Below, in pieces: positions 11,012 through 22,284 of a DNA stretch of 64,000 nt; position 1 is the stretch's first letter; each line of letters opens with the position of its first letter. The position numbers and the translations under genes were made by a program. The stretch is from Chenopodium formosanum (lineage: Eukaryota > Streptophyta > Magnoliopsida > Caryophyllales > Amaranthaceae), in assembly GCA_024500155.1 (NCBI GenBank), contig CM044866.1, positions 35,269,501 to 35,333,500 on the forward strand, read 5' to 3'. The notes beneath the pieces are model-generated. The model was not told the DNA's origin. It worked only from the letters and a program-made list of their open reading frames with translations, and searched no databases.

Positions 11012-12835
11012 ATGACTCCTAAGCGCTCGGCACGTGAAGGAAATATTAAAGAAGATGTTAATTCATTTGAACTCTATGATGAGACCATTTTTTAGGATCA
11101 AAATGATCTAGAAAATCAACAACCATTTAAATAAATGACACACTCTTCTGAACAACTCGATCCTCAAACGCAAAGGCAAAATGAGTTGATTCTAGATAGA
11201 AGGGAAAGTCATTCTCCCACCAGAAACTTACTCAATACAATATACACGAAATATCACTACTAGAATAAGCTCATTTACCGATGGAAAATACCGATGGCCA
11301 ATAAGAGCCATCGGTAAAAATAAAATTTACCGATGGTTTTTACAAGCCATCGGTATTATAAGAAATACCGATGGCTAAGCCATCGGTATAATTTTTTCGA
11401 TGGCTTTTTTCCATCGGAATTTGTTTGTGTTTAAAAAGAAAATTTAATTATTTTACCGATGGTAAAAAGCCGTCGGTAAAAAAAAAAATACCGATGGCTT
11501 TTGACCATCGGTATTTTACCAATGGCTACAAGCCATCGGTATTTTTTAAAAAATAATTAAAAGGATGAAAACCCTAGCAGCCCTAAAGTCTTATTCTGCC
11601 TCTTTTTTCATCTTACTCTCTCCTTCTATCTTCTCTCTCCTCTCGTTCTTTCTCCTCTCTATCCTTCTCTCCTCTATCTTCTCCTTAACCTCTTCTCCTT
11701 CTCTTCTCTAACATTCCTCCTCCAATCCCCTTCTCTTCTCTGGCGTTCCTCCTCCTCTCTCCTTTCCTCTTAACGTTTCTCCTCTCACGGTAAGCTTAAT
11801 TTCTCTCTCCTCTCTTTCGATTTCTTTCTCTCCCCCTCTACTCCCTCATCAAAACCACCACCACCACAAACGTTTTTCCATGTTTTTTTGTTTTTCCATG
11901 TTTTTTTGTTTTCAAATTTGAAATTTTACATTTTTTGCTTGTTTTTTCGAAGTTATGGTGATTTTTTATTAGTGGTGGTGGGTGGTTCACGGTGGCTGGT
12001 GGTGGTACATGGTGGCTGGTGGTGGTAGGTGGTGGGAGGTTAAAAGGGAGGTGGTGGTAGGTAGTGGTAGTGGTTTAGGTGGAGGTGGGAGGCTGTAAGG
12101 GGGTATGTGGTAGGGGTGGGCAGGGGGGTCGAGGTATTTTTTTAAAAATTTTTTTATAACAATTTTCAGATGGCTAAAGACCATCGATAACCGAAAATGT
12201 TGATGGCTTTTCCCATCGGTATTTTAAAAAAAATACGACAATGATTTGCCATCGGTAAAACCATCGGTATTACATTTACCGATGGCTTTTCCATCGGTAT
12301 TTCTTATTTTTCCGATGAATGGTTTTCCGTTAACCAAATATCGATGCTAGCCATCGATAAACTTGATACCGATAGTTTTTGGTATATTTACCGATGGTTT
12401 TTGACCATCGGTATTCGGCTCATTTCTTGAAGTGTATTTGGATATTGTAAAGAGTCTGATGGAAAATCTAAAAGAAAATAATAGAGCGCAGTTTGATAAC
12501 TATTATCGTGTCATGGTAGAAGAAATTTCCAGAGTGGTAACTATTTAGTTAAGAAATTTTGGCTCCACTACTTAGCAAGCGGTTACTAAACAAGTGGATA
12601 GGATAATTCTAGATATTAATGAAACTCTAAATGCTACTAACATGGTATTATCAAACTATAGCAACTAAAGTAGTTACAAGGCTTGAACCTTTAGTGGAAA
12701 AATATAATGAACTCAATGAGAAGTGAATAAATGTTCTAATCGCTTTAGGTAGTGGGATTATTGAATTAAATCAAAGGGAGAATATCCCTATGGGATACCC
12801 TAGAGTAGAAAATATGATTAGATCTTATGCATATA
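11012..12835 (+). pseudogene. Decayed retroelement-like ORF, split by a CACTA element
   Basis: From ATG 11012 the frame reads a basic start (MTPKRSAREGNIKED) and then polar, helix-prone sequence such as MENLKENNRAQFDNYYRVM and KQVDRIILDINETLNA, which looks like gag or a coiled-coil structural protein. It has in-frame stops before and after the CACTA insertion (11255-12434) and at least one frameshift near 12660, after which RLEPLVEKYNELNEK and ALGSGIIELNQREN can be read. Taking out the CACTA and one TAT copy keeps the frame across the junction, so the insertion hit an open frame. The family was not identified. A retrotransposon gag is most likely. Confidence 0.4.
11255..12434. mobile_element. 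CACTA element of a second family, with perfect TSD
   Basis: It starts CACTACTAGAATAAG and ends CATTTCTTGAAGTG, whose complement is CACTTCAAGAAATG. TAT flanks both ends (11252-11254 and 12435-12437), the 3 bp duplication expected for CACTA. The subterminal regions hold many ACCGATGG/CCATCGGT motifs in both orientations, unlike the ACCGGT motifs of the other CACTA family. The interior is a pyrimidine-rich tract, then a GGTGGTGG-rich tract. No transposase is seen. Confidence 0.88.
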
Positions 12836-13306
12836 CACTAGAGTAGAAAATATGACTATATCTTATCCAAATCTGCCCCCTCTATTAGTGCCAAGAAGTG
12901 TCCCTCCTATTGGTACTGATGATGGGTATCAGGGTGAAGGGAGAGTTAATGATTTAGGACCAGGCTATGAGTCAGGCTATAACCATGATGGTCAAGGCCC
13001 ATCTTCCTCGTCTTTACCCCCACCATTTACTACACACCCATTAACCTCTTTAATGGGGACTACACCTCTTATAACAACAAAGATTGAGATCAGTTATTGC
13101 TAGCTAGATACAACACCTATTACTGGCAGATTCAGCATACCACAAATCTATTATCTTCCTCGTCTTTTCCACCCACTTGTTGTCTTCCTCGTCTTTGCCC
13201 CCACCTGTTACTACCAATACATTATGACACACATAAGCTGCTTCATCTACACAAAGGGTACCCTCTCAACCTATTGGCATGAACGGACAATAATCTTCCA
13301 CACAAC
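12836..13306 (+). other. Unassigned, probable continuation of decayed retroelement
   Basis: Contains a short open frame (12852-13103) rich in Pro, Gly and Ser with no recognisable domain, then C-rich sequence with repeated CTTCCTCGTCTTT. It abuts the gypsy LTR at 13307. I see no host gene. Confidence 0.25.
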
Positions 13307-13969
13307 TGTAGACACATGATTGTGTCTCCCCAAAAACCAAAACCAATGATGAGTACCTTTCACGTCTTTGATTATCGAGTAAGGTGAAATGTTGAAGAGT
13401 CTTGTGAATTTCTCCTTTTTTAATCCCCTTTCTAAAAATGTTTTAATTCTAAAACCATTCTTTTCGTGTCCTATTTATGAAAAACGTCCAATCAAGTTTA
13501 GTATGGTCCATAATCTCGATCCAATAATTGTGTAGTTAGATGGGACTTGAATAGAGCTTTTTAACATATGTTATAAGCCCAAATCCGAGTTATAACGAAG
13601 AACTGATGACCAAAATACTAAACTGGGCCCAACCTAAGCCTTATATAAGGACCCAATGATCATGTGGAGGGTCCATTAATCTTAATTATATTTCTTAAAC
13701 CATTAGGATTTATCTTAATCTTCTAGAATTATCTAGAAGGTTGTTTTAAGTTCTAAAGTCATTAGGATTGATTATTAGCTTCTAGAATCTTCTAGAAGGT
13801 TCTAATTGATCTTGTTTTTGAAAAGATAAATATTAACAATTTTATATTGGATAAAACATGTATCTTAAATAGATTTAATTTTGATAAAATAAGGATAAGT
13901 ACAGAGATTTGACTAACCCAATTTGATTCGAAGTCGGATTCTGTACGAATCTTATCTTTTGAAAAGCAT

Positions 13970-14034
13970 CACGCAGCGATGGAACCATCGCACAACGATG
14001 AAAATATCGCGCAACGATATCCCCATCGCCACAC
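13970..14034. promoter_or_regulatory. Hairpin cluster upstream of the LTR A promoter
   Basis: Contains GCGATGG-aa-CCATCGC, CATCG-cacaa-CGATG and ATATCG-cgcaa-CGATAT in a row, about 70-130 bases upstream of the TATA box. Other LTR copies have clusters of different sequence at the same place. Confidence 0.65.
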
Positions 14035-14101
14035 AATGAAACATGTTTTATTCTGGATGGAATTCGGATCGTTTTCTGATCTTTTCGGTCGTTTTTTTCT
14101 T

Positions 14102-14109
14102 TATAAATA
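14102..14109 (+). promoter_or_regulatory. TATA box of LTR A
   Basis: TATAAATA followed by GGGG, matched in the other LTRs at 25286, 47793, 53855 and 59932. Confidence 0.75.
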
Positions 14110-14276
14110 GGGGACGATTTCCTCCGTTTTCATTCACCAACAATAATCTAAACTCTCTATAAGCTAAAAGCTTCTTCTATCTCTTTGTTAGCCTTAGCCT
14201 AAACACTCCCCTACACACAAACACCATACGTCTTTTGCGAGACTCTAACACACCTAGCCAAGCTTGAAGTTTCCTT

Positions 14277-16095
14277 CACTAGTAGAAAAATTCAAAAAAA
14301 CACCGGTCAAAGGCCACCGGTTTTTGAAAACCGGTGGCTTAAAAAATGGGCGGGATAGGCTAATTTACATTGCCATCGGTTCAAACCGAACCGGTGGCAT
14401 AAATGGTAATGGCCACCGGTTTGAACCCGTGGCAATAATCAATTTAAAAAAAAAAAAAAAAGCGCCCCCTTTATAAACTCAAACCCTAGCTTCCTCATTT
14501 CCCCTCACTCCCTCAGTCGTTCTTTCTCTCTCCTCCCCTCCCCTATCTTCTTTCTCTTCAATTCATCAGATCTCATTCGTCTCCATCTCTTCAATTCGTC
14601 TCCTTCTCTTCTCATTCGTCTCCTTCTCTTCAATTCGTATCCTTCAATTCGTCTCCTTCTCCCTCTTCTCTTCTCCCTTCGATCTCATTTGTCTTCTCTT
14701 CAATTCGTCTCCTTCGATCTGACCACCACGAAGACATGCATCACGAAGACATGCATCACGAAGAGCGGCACGAGGTTTGTGTTTAAGTAATCGATTTTTC
14801 TTGGTTGATTAATCGGATATTATTGGGTTTAATTGTTTGATTTTCTGGGTTTAATTAAACGTTTTTGGAATTGTTTGAGTTTCTTAATCGATTTTAATTT
14901 GGTTTTAACTTGATTTTAATCAATTAATTCTGGGCTTTTGTTTTTTGAGTTCGTGAATCAATTTCATGGTTTATTTTTCCTCGATTTTTTTAACTTATTT
15001 ATGGGATTTTGAGTTCGATTTGATTCACATTTTGTTTTTAATTCTCATTTTAAAAATCAATTCGATTTTATTTAGTTTGATTCAATTCTCTAGTTTTCAC
15101 TAATTTCTGGGAATTTGTTTGATTTTTTTTTCTGCGTTTTTTTTCTTTTTTTTCTGCGTTTTAGTTTTCTGGGTATTTGTATAAATTTTTTTTTTGGGTT
15201 TTTTTTTCTGGTTTTTTTTTTTATTTTTTTTTTCTGGGTTATTAATCGATTTTTATTAATCGAATTGATTTTTCCTCGATTTTTTTTAACTTATTTATGG
15301 GATTTTGAGTTCGATTTGATTTACATTTTGTTTTTTATTCTCATTTTAAAAATCAATTCGATTTTTTTTAGTTTGATTCAATTCTCTAGTTTTCACTAAT
15401 TTCTGGGAATTTGTTTAATTTTTTTTTCTGGGTTTTTTTTTCTTTTTTTTCTGCGTTTTAGTTTTCTGGGTATTTGTTTAAATTTTTTTTTTTGGGTTTT
15501 TTTTCTGGTTTTTTTTTCTTTTTTTTTTCTGGGTTATTAATCGATTTTTTTTTTGTTTGATGCAGGTATATTGATTTAGATGTAGATGTTAAATCGAAGA
15601 ATAAAGATGTGGGATTATTGATTTAGGTGTTATATGGGTTGTTTTTTAATTTAAATGTTGTAAATTTTTTTTTTGGGTTTTTATTGTAATTTTTTTTTTT
15701 TTGATTTTAATGTTGGAATTTTAGTTTTGTTGTAATTTGATGAATTTAGTTCTTGGAATTATTGTATAAGTAATTTAGTTGTAGTTATTAATGTAGTTTT
15801 TTTATATGTGTGTTTTTATGTATTTTACATGTATATATATTTTCTGCTACAATTTAAGTGAAATAAATGCAAAAAAAAGAAATTTTTTTTTTGTTTTTTT
15901 TTGGGCATTATTGCCACCGGTTAACCGGTGGCAATGCTTGTTAATATCATTAAAAAATAAATTGCGGGAATCATTATTGCCACCGGTTAACCGGTGGCAA
16001 TATTTGTTTTTGCCACCGGTTTTGAACCGGTGGCTTTTTGTGCTAGGATTTGCCACCCCCCCACTGGCCACCGGTTCAAAACCGGTGGCAAAGGG
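14277..16095. mobile_element. CACTA element (ACCGGT family), right end deleted
   Basis: Left end CACTAGTAGAAAAATTC at 14277, followed by CACCGGTT/AACCGGTG palindromes, a pyrimidine-rich tract and a T-rich interior, which is the reverse orientation of the copies at 1-1435 and 5107-6531. The right subterminal palindromes (about 15914-16090) are present, but the expected TTTTCTACTAGTG terminus is missing; the sequence passes straight into LTR sequence (GGGTTTGGTCC) through a G run at 16093-16098. The end and about 40 bases of LTR were lost in one deletion. Confidence 0.82.
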
Positions 16096-16984
16096 GGGTT
16101 TGGTCCTAAATCCATATTCAATTATTATTTAAATTATTATTTGATTTAATATTTTATTGAAGCTTACTAACGTGTGTATTCTTTTAATAGAAAGAGATAC
16201 GAGACTTCAAAGTGAGTAATTCAATTGCTCTATTACCTTAGAAAGCATGTTTAGATTATTATTTTAATTCCTAATATCATGTTAGGATGTTTTTATTGCT
16301 TTCTAGTATCATGTTTAGGATAAAGCTTTGATCTTTATTATTTATTGACATGCTAGGATTTTTTATTAATCCGTTTAGTATTATACCTAGAATCTTGCTA
16401 ATATTATTATGCTTTAATGATGATAGTTATTATGATTTTTGTGTCAATAATTATGTTGCTTGCGATATTATTGTTATTGCTTGATCACGCCCCTTTTCTG
16501 CAGGTTTAAAGGGAATTTGTGCTTGAAATCATACCTAATAAGATAATTAATAATTTTATTTCGGCTAATATGATTTTAATTCAAGTGATCGTCAATAATA
16601 TATTTATTTGTGCATTAATAATCAAGCAACATAGATTAAATATGCTTAGTTTAATTTATTGATCGTATGTTGATAGAAAGTGCACATGAATATGATAAGA
16701 ATAAAGTAGAGACCTATTTAGGGTGGGTTCAATCTCTTTTAGGTTGGATTCGTACCATCATCCCCGAATATCTAGTCATGGTTTCGGACCACTATGGAGT
16801 ACGTTAGTGATCTCTGTGATCATGAATGGGGTGTAACCTTCACACCCGTAGACAGTTTACAAGTTCCTAAAACTTGTTGGCGACTCTTTTGCTCTAGCTT
16901 CTTTCCCTTTGGACGCCACTATACTTAAATGCATGATCACAGTGGGGCTCAAAGTTGAGTGTTGAAATATTCCCTACAGTTTTT

Positions 16985-17001
16985 GGCGACTCCACTGGGG
17001 A
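16985..17001 (+). other. Primer-binding site of gypsy element A
   Basis: TGGCGACTCCACTGGGG lies 6 bases after the LTR end. This site is typical of Tat/Ogre-lineage Ty3/gypsy elements, where (from memory) it is assigned to tRNA-Arg. It sets the element orientation as + strand. Confidence 0.7.
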
Positions 17002-17447
17002 GGATATCTATTTTGATTCCTAAAATTTATTTTGGCAATTGATTTAGAATGAGTGGATGAGACTTGAAACATTCTAAATACTTACGCGCGTAATTTTGAT
17101 TAACATTGTGGCATAAGCATAAAAAGGTCCGCATTGGAAAGACCATCTGTAATGCGTAAAAAACATAGGATTTTTACACGTAGGAAAATTGAAAAATATC
17201 TTTCACAACTAGGATCGAAAAAATACTACGAAAAATCAGAAAATTCAGAGAACATAGAAAGCTACCGCAAAGTGTAGGAACTATCGCGAGACGACAGTGT
17301 CCATCGCCATGCGATGGACCCTATTTTTTCGCGCCAAGTTCTTCTAACATTGAGTCAGAAATCGGCCTTCTTGTTTTAACTGATTCTAGTACTGTTTGGT
17401 CGATTCTACTTCATGATTGAGTTTTTCCTTCTTTTTTGAAACCCATA
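17002..17447 (+). other. Leader remnant of gypsy element A
   Basis: Non-coding remnant between the primer-binding site and an LTR fragment. It contains one more hairpin pair of the LTR type (CCATCGC-cat-GCGATGG at about 17309-17325), so part of it may be a rearranged U3 piece. The gag-pol region is entirely missing. Confidence 0.45.
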
Positions 17448-17764
17448 TGATTACATGTTAGTCAGAAAGCGCACATGAATATGAGAAGAATAAAGTAGAG
17501 GCCTATTTTAGGCCAGGTTCAATCTCTTTTAGGTTGGATTCGTACCTTCATCCCCGAATATCCAGTCATGGTTCTAGACCACTATGGAGTTAGCGATCTC
17601 TAGGATCATGAAGGGGTGTAACCTTCACCCTGTGAACGGTTTACAAGTTCCTAAAACTTGTTGGCGACTCTTTTTCTCTAGCTTCCTTCCCTTTGGACAC
17701 CACCATGCTTAAGTGCATGATCACAGTGGGGCACAACTTTGGGATGCTTGAAATATTCCCTACA
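17448..17764 (+). mobile_element. 3' fragment of a second gypsy LTR
   Basis: Matches the last ~315 bases of the LTRs (GCGCACATGAATATGAG through GGGATGCTTGAAATATTCCCTACA). The five bases after it (TTTAT) do not match the five before LTR A (ACAAC), so element A has been rearranged rather than simply inserted. Confidence 0.75.
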
Positions 17765-18955
17765 TTTATATTGACGAGGTCGTATAAGACCCTCATGCCA
17801 TGACTTTCAAGAGCAACAACACGACACTTCAATCGTCGTTTGGCCACTTCTTATTTTATCTTGCAGCGCTTTTGTGAATGTCCTGCAAAACCACAATTTT
17901 TGCAAAAACAAAAGATGCCCTCATATCTAAAGTGAACCCTAATGATTCGATCACCTTCAAGTGGCACAAAACAGCCAGGAATGAGAGGTTAAGAGAGATC
18001 AATAGACATTTTAACACGCATATATCAGTAGAGGGAGACCCATGAGTTCAAACTCTTCAATATAACCAACATGAGAAAGAATTTGAGAAGTCAATTCACG
18101 AGTCAAATAAAGAAAATAAAGGAAGATCATGGATTCTTACCCAAAGAGAAGCAGAATCAAAATTAAGTTGGTGAGGGCTAAAAGAGAGTGATGATACCTT
18201 CGTAGATTGATGACTCTACCTTCAAAGAAGGCAATCTTGAGTCGAACGAATGCCGAAAGATCCTGTGAATTAAGACATTCAAAGATATCGTACACACCAG
18301 AACGATGTACCTTGATAACACCTTTCCTCCTCCATTTTGAGTTGATAATATGCTGAATAAATATAACAGGAGGAGGGTGAGGTCCAATGAAACTTCCCGC
18401 AACACTTTGGTTGTAATTTATAGGGCCCGAAAAGTTGAAATAATTTTGTGGCGGTTTCGCCAAACCTCCCATTCGCAAACTATCATTAGAAGTTGAGTCA
18501 CCCTAGTTTGGGTACCGATAAGGCGGAATATTGACCATGGTTGCAGAAGAAAAAGAAGAAAGACTAAGGTAGAAGGGTGGAAGATGAAAGAACACAACTT
18601 AGAAGAACCCTATTTATAATCAGAGAAACACAATGAGAAGTTATGCATGTCTTATAAGTGACAAAAAAACAGGATTGAAATAGGTAAACTTGCAAGGTCC
18701 TTGCAATGATTTCAAAGATTTAGGTGATAAAACTTTAGAATATAAGACTGTAAAACCAAATCAAAGCCCATTGGTTGTTTGAATTTGCATAGGAGAAGTT
18801 GAAAGGATTTTCAATTATAAATCTGACAAGAGGAGATTACTTGCTTTGATATTGGTTGCATGGGACTGTAGAAACCAAGGCAAAACTCAAATTGAATTGT
18901 ATAGCAAAAAACCCACATTTAGTAGGAGAAACTCTCGTCTAGAGAGAGATTTTCG
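17765..18955 (-). pseudogene. LINE ORF1 fragment (DUF4283 / CCHC protein)
   Basis: On the - strand, ORF1 starts near 18538 (MVNIPPYRYPN then a stop). It continues in the same frame with the DUF4283-like stretch WRRKGVIKVHRSGVYDIFEC and VRLKIAFFEGRVINLRR. After frameshifts near 18140-18000, the zf-CCHC_4 part is readable at about 17863-17970: [20 protein letters not shown] and then the knuckle [14 protein letters not shown] (C-x2-C-x4-H-x4-C). This is the nucleic-acid-binding ORF1 of plant L1-type LINEs. Sequence upstream to about 18955 (complement AGACGAGAGTTTCTCC) may be the LINE 5' UTR. The endonuclease/RT ORF2 is gone, cut off at the gypsy fragment. Confidence 0.75.
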
Positions 18956-20116
18956 ATGATGCCATTTTTCAAAAATTATTGGCATACATGAAGAACATTG
19001 TTATAAATTATAAAGAACATGAATATAAATGAAAGAACATGTCATTATTTTGTAAAGAACATGTCATTATTTTGTAAAGAACATGTATGATACTAGATTC
19101 TCATAATAGTTTACCCTCTAATATAATTTCTCCTAAAAATAATTCACAATTTCATTTCAAATAACAAAATTTTCCATTTAAAATTTCATTTACAAATTTT
19201 CAGTTTCAAAATATTTTATTTCGCTCATATATTTCATTAATTTTTTGATTTATTTTATATATATAATTATTATATTCATCTTAATAATGGTCTTGTGTAT
19301 TTCATATGATGTTCTTTATATTATTCAGTAATGTTCTCAACCCGAAAACATAATGTGCTTTATATTTGTTTGTAATATACAAATTATTATTAACATTTTA
19401 GTCTTTCCATATGTTCATTATTACTATGTATAAACAATGTTCATCACATAATATTCTTTCCATATTATCTTTTGATCATGCAAGGTCGATATATGTATAA
19501 ACAATGTTAATCACATAATATCATCATATTCTTTATTAGTACTAGGGCATAATCAGATATTCTTTCGGTTGGGTAAATCACAAATTAAATTTAGTTGTTA
19601 ATATGTAAACAAGTAAACAACTATGTTTAGAGGTAAACATGTCTAAGGCAACTAATAACATTAATGAGAGAAAATAAATAAATAGATATTTTTGAGGGTA
19701 TAATTGTCCAAACACTATTCACTAATAAAACTTGTACATATTAATGAGGGTATATAAGTAAAAACACATTTTGAAGGGTAGAATTGGCATCACACTATTC
19801 ATAAGAGTAATCTTATACTTTTTATAAGGTAGAGATTACGAATGTTCTTTAGATCTCAAAATCAATCATTAATAGAGGAAGCCCAAAAAAATATCGTCAT
19901 CATCAATCTTTATAATTCTGATTTTAAAAATAATTATACTCACTTAGATGATAGATAAATACAAAAATAATAGAGTTAATAAATGATATTGATGAAGATA
20001 AAGAATTAAATTCAAAAAAAAATATATATAAGTGAAAAGTTCAAGTAAGGTAGACTCTAAAACACATACACGCTTAACAATAAGAACAAGTACCTTAAAA
20101 AAGAATAAGAGATAAA
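18956..20116. repeat. AT-rich region with repeated AAAGAACAT motif
   Basis: Contains direct repeats such as AAAGAACATGTCATTATTTTGT (about 19033-19082) and many AAGAACAT or ATGTTCTTT copies. The same motif flanks the other side of the Copia element (34740-34870), so both belong to one pre-insertion sequence. No gene is seen. Confidence 0.55.
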
Positions 20117-20990
20117 AAAATTAACAAAAAAAATCCTAACTTTTGCCGGTTCGCTCAAAATAATCCCAACTTTGAATTTTTTTTTAAATAATCCGAACTT
20201 TGGGGTATAGTCGCTCAAAATGATCCCAAGTGACCGGTAACTTGTTAAAGAGGTAAATATTTTTTTTGGTTGAAAAAAAACAACACAAAAAGAAAAACCA
20301 GCCCCAAAACCCACGACAACCCTACCACCACCACGTACTTCCGGCGGCTTTCTCCCATCGCCTAGCCCAAGTACCCCACCCACCCTAAAATGGCCATCCC
20401 AGCCTCCCCTCCCCCGATCCGGTGCCGGCGTCGGCTCTTCCGCCTCCCTTACCCCCTAAATTCCCTAAACCCGAAACCCCAAACCACCATTATCAACAAC
20501 CCCAAACACTTAAAAACGCCCATCCCCACCGCTAAACACCATAATCGGCCCTCCCCCACCCTCGGAATCCTATGCGCTAGGGTTCTGAAGGTAGGAGAAG
20601 TGGTGGTTGGGCGTTTAACGCGGTGGGGGAGGGAGTTTTTAGAGATTTCGGTTGTTAGGGGTTGGTGTTTTCGGGGGAATGGGGGCAGGGGAAGGCGGTG
20701 CTAGCATGGGGGCAGAGCTCTGGCGGAGCGAGGGTGGCTGCCGACTTGGTCTGTGCCGGTGGGAGGAGTGCTTTCCTTTTTTTTAAGTTTTTTTTTTCAA
20801 TTAATTTTTCAACCAATGACGTGGTGACACGTGTTACCTAACATGTTATAACAGGTTAGGTAACCGGTTGGGATCGTTTTGAGTGAATACCCCCCAAAGT
20901 TCGGATTATTTAAAAACAATCCAAATTTGGGATTATTTTAAGTGAACTGGCGAAAGTAGAGATTATTTTTGTCAATTTTTTCAAAAAAAT
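20117..20990. mobile_element. Mutator-like element with GC-rich core
   Basis: Long imperfect inverted repeats: the left (about 20117-20238) has TTGCCGGTTCGCTCAAAATA and AATAATCCGAACTTTGGGG, and the right (about 20868-20990) has their complements CCCCCAAAGTTCGGATTATT and TTATTTTAAGTGAACTGGCG. The core (20285-20765) is GC-rich, unlike its surroundings, as in Pack-MULEs that carry gene pieces. A 104-codon open frame (20390-20704) has no recognisable domain. No clear 9 bp TSD was found. Confidence 0.6.
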
Positions 20991-21072
20991 AACATAATAA
21001 AAAATAAAAAGTATTTAAAAGAACAAACAAACACAAGCATAGAACATATTATTCAAGTAAAAGAACATATTT

Positions 21073-21337
21073 TGTTATAAAATAAGGGGAAATGGAGGAT
21101 ATTAGAGAGAGATGTAGATGATAATTGTGTTGTATTCATCCATTTCATTAGGCCATCTATATATACATGATATGAGCAATGTAACCTATATTGACAATAA
21201 AGAGTCCATTCATGAGGGGGTTACAATGTGAACTAATGGCATATGGGGGTTACAAAGGAAGTTACAAAGACACTTAAGATAGTCATATTGAAGAGAGAGT
21301 TACAAGCTGTAATGGGCATACATTATTTTTTGTAACA
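21073..21337 (-). repeat. 3' LTR of Copia 1
   Basis: TGTTATAAAATAAGG to TTTTTTGTAACA, 265 bp, paired with the identical-length LTR at 34456-34720. Confidence 0.92.
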
Positions 21338-21348
21338 CTCCTCCTTGG
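21338..21348 (-). other. Polypurine tract of Copia 1
   Basis: On the - strand CCAAGGAGGAG directly precedes the 3' LTR. Further upstream a TGAGGGGGAGTAG motif (about 21467-21479) and the conserved stretch TGCACTCTTTTTC are typical of the 3' untranslated part of such Copia elements. Confidence 0.7.
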
Positions 21349-21693
21349 ATTCCCATTATCTAAGAGAGATTTAATGCGCTTATATGCTGCCTCATTAAAA
21401 ACCTTTCAAGGAAAAATCCTGTGGGAAAAAACTATGGGTAAGAGAAAAAGAGTGCAGCGCGCAACTACTCCCCCTCATTATTATATCACTAAAGATCTTT
21501 GAGATGACGCAATCCAATACGATAAACTAACTTTTTAAAGGTTGCGGTTAGAAGAGCCTTATTAGTGAATAAGTCTGTTAAATTCTCACTTGAACCGATC
21601 TACAAAACATTTATACATCCATTCTTCTGAAGATCATGAGTGAAGAAAATTTTGGATGAGATGTCCTTTAATCTATCAAGTTTATTTGATGTA

Positions 21694-22029
21694 TCATTCC
21701 TTGATTTGAGCAATATAAGCTGCATTATCCTCATATAAAGTTGTCAGTGCCTCTTTCCCGGATGATAAACCACAAACTTCTTTTATATGTTGAATTACTG
21801 ACCTTAACCATACACATTCACGACTAGCCTCGTGAATTGCTAAAATCTTAGAATGATTGGAAGAAGTAGCTGCAATGGTTTGTTTCATGGAACGCCAAGA
21901 AATGGCAGTACAACCATATGTGAACACATATCCAGTTTGTGATCGAGCTTTATGAGGATCAGATAAATAACCTGCATTTGCAAAACCAATCAAATTTTCT
22001 TTGGACAACTTTGAGAAAAATAAACCCAT
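21694..22029 (-). pseudogene. RNase H domain of Copia 1, catalytic residues changed
   Basis: The frame shows the Copia RNase H core: GYLSDPHKARSQTGYVF, ISWRSMKQT, HEASRECVWLRS and LYEDNAA. The first catalytic Asp, normally in a GxADAGYL context, is Asn (GFANAGYL), and the catalytic Glu, normally SNHAE, is Lys (SNHSK). The last Asp (YEDNAA) remains. The domain would remove RNA from RNA-DNA hybrids during reverse transcription; this copy should be inactive. It is separated from the RT by stops or frameshifts. Confidence 0.88.
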
Positions 22030-22284
22030 ATCCTTCGTACCTTGAACATAACAAAGTATATGTTTAACCCCATTCCAATGCCTTCGGGTTGGACTTAAAC
22101 TAAACCTTGCTACTAAATTAACTGAAAATGATATGTCGGGTCATGTATGACTTGCAAGGTACAATAGTGCTGCAATTGCACTAAGGTATGGTACTTCAAG
22201 ACCAAGAATTTCTTCATCATTTTCCCGAGGTCGGAAAAGATCCTTCGTTCCCTACATCAAGTGATATTACAACCATAGGGCTAC

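Larger units (their letters stand above)
13307..16978 (+). mobile_element. Gypsy LTR copy A (5' LTR), split by a CACTA
   Basis: Starts TGTAGACACATGATTGTG and ends GAAATATTCCCTACA, the TG...CA ends shared with the LTRs at 24569, 46765 and 59211. Without the nested CACTA it is about 1.85 kb. It contains a hairpin cluster (13970-14034), a TATA box (14102-14109) and a T/C-rich leader. A primer-binding-like sequence follows directly. About 40 bases of LTR next to the CACTA right end are missing compared with copies B and D. Confidence 0.85.

Noticed and set aside
15115..15399. 94-codon Phe-rich frame
   Set aside because: Translation of T-runs in the interior of a CACTA element.
17641..18478. Host zinc-finger gene on the - strand
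   Set aside because: DUF4283 plus a CCHC knuckle is the LINE ORF1 architecture, and the frame has stops and shifts.
20390..20704. 104-codon open frame
   Set aside because: Sits in the GC-rich core of a Mutator-like element, where stop codons are rare; no domain, Pro/Arg-biased composition.
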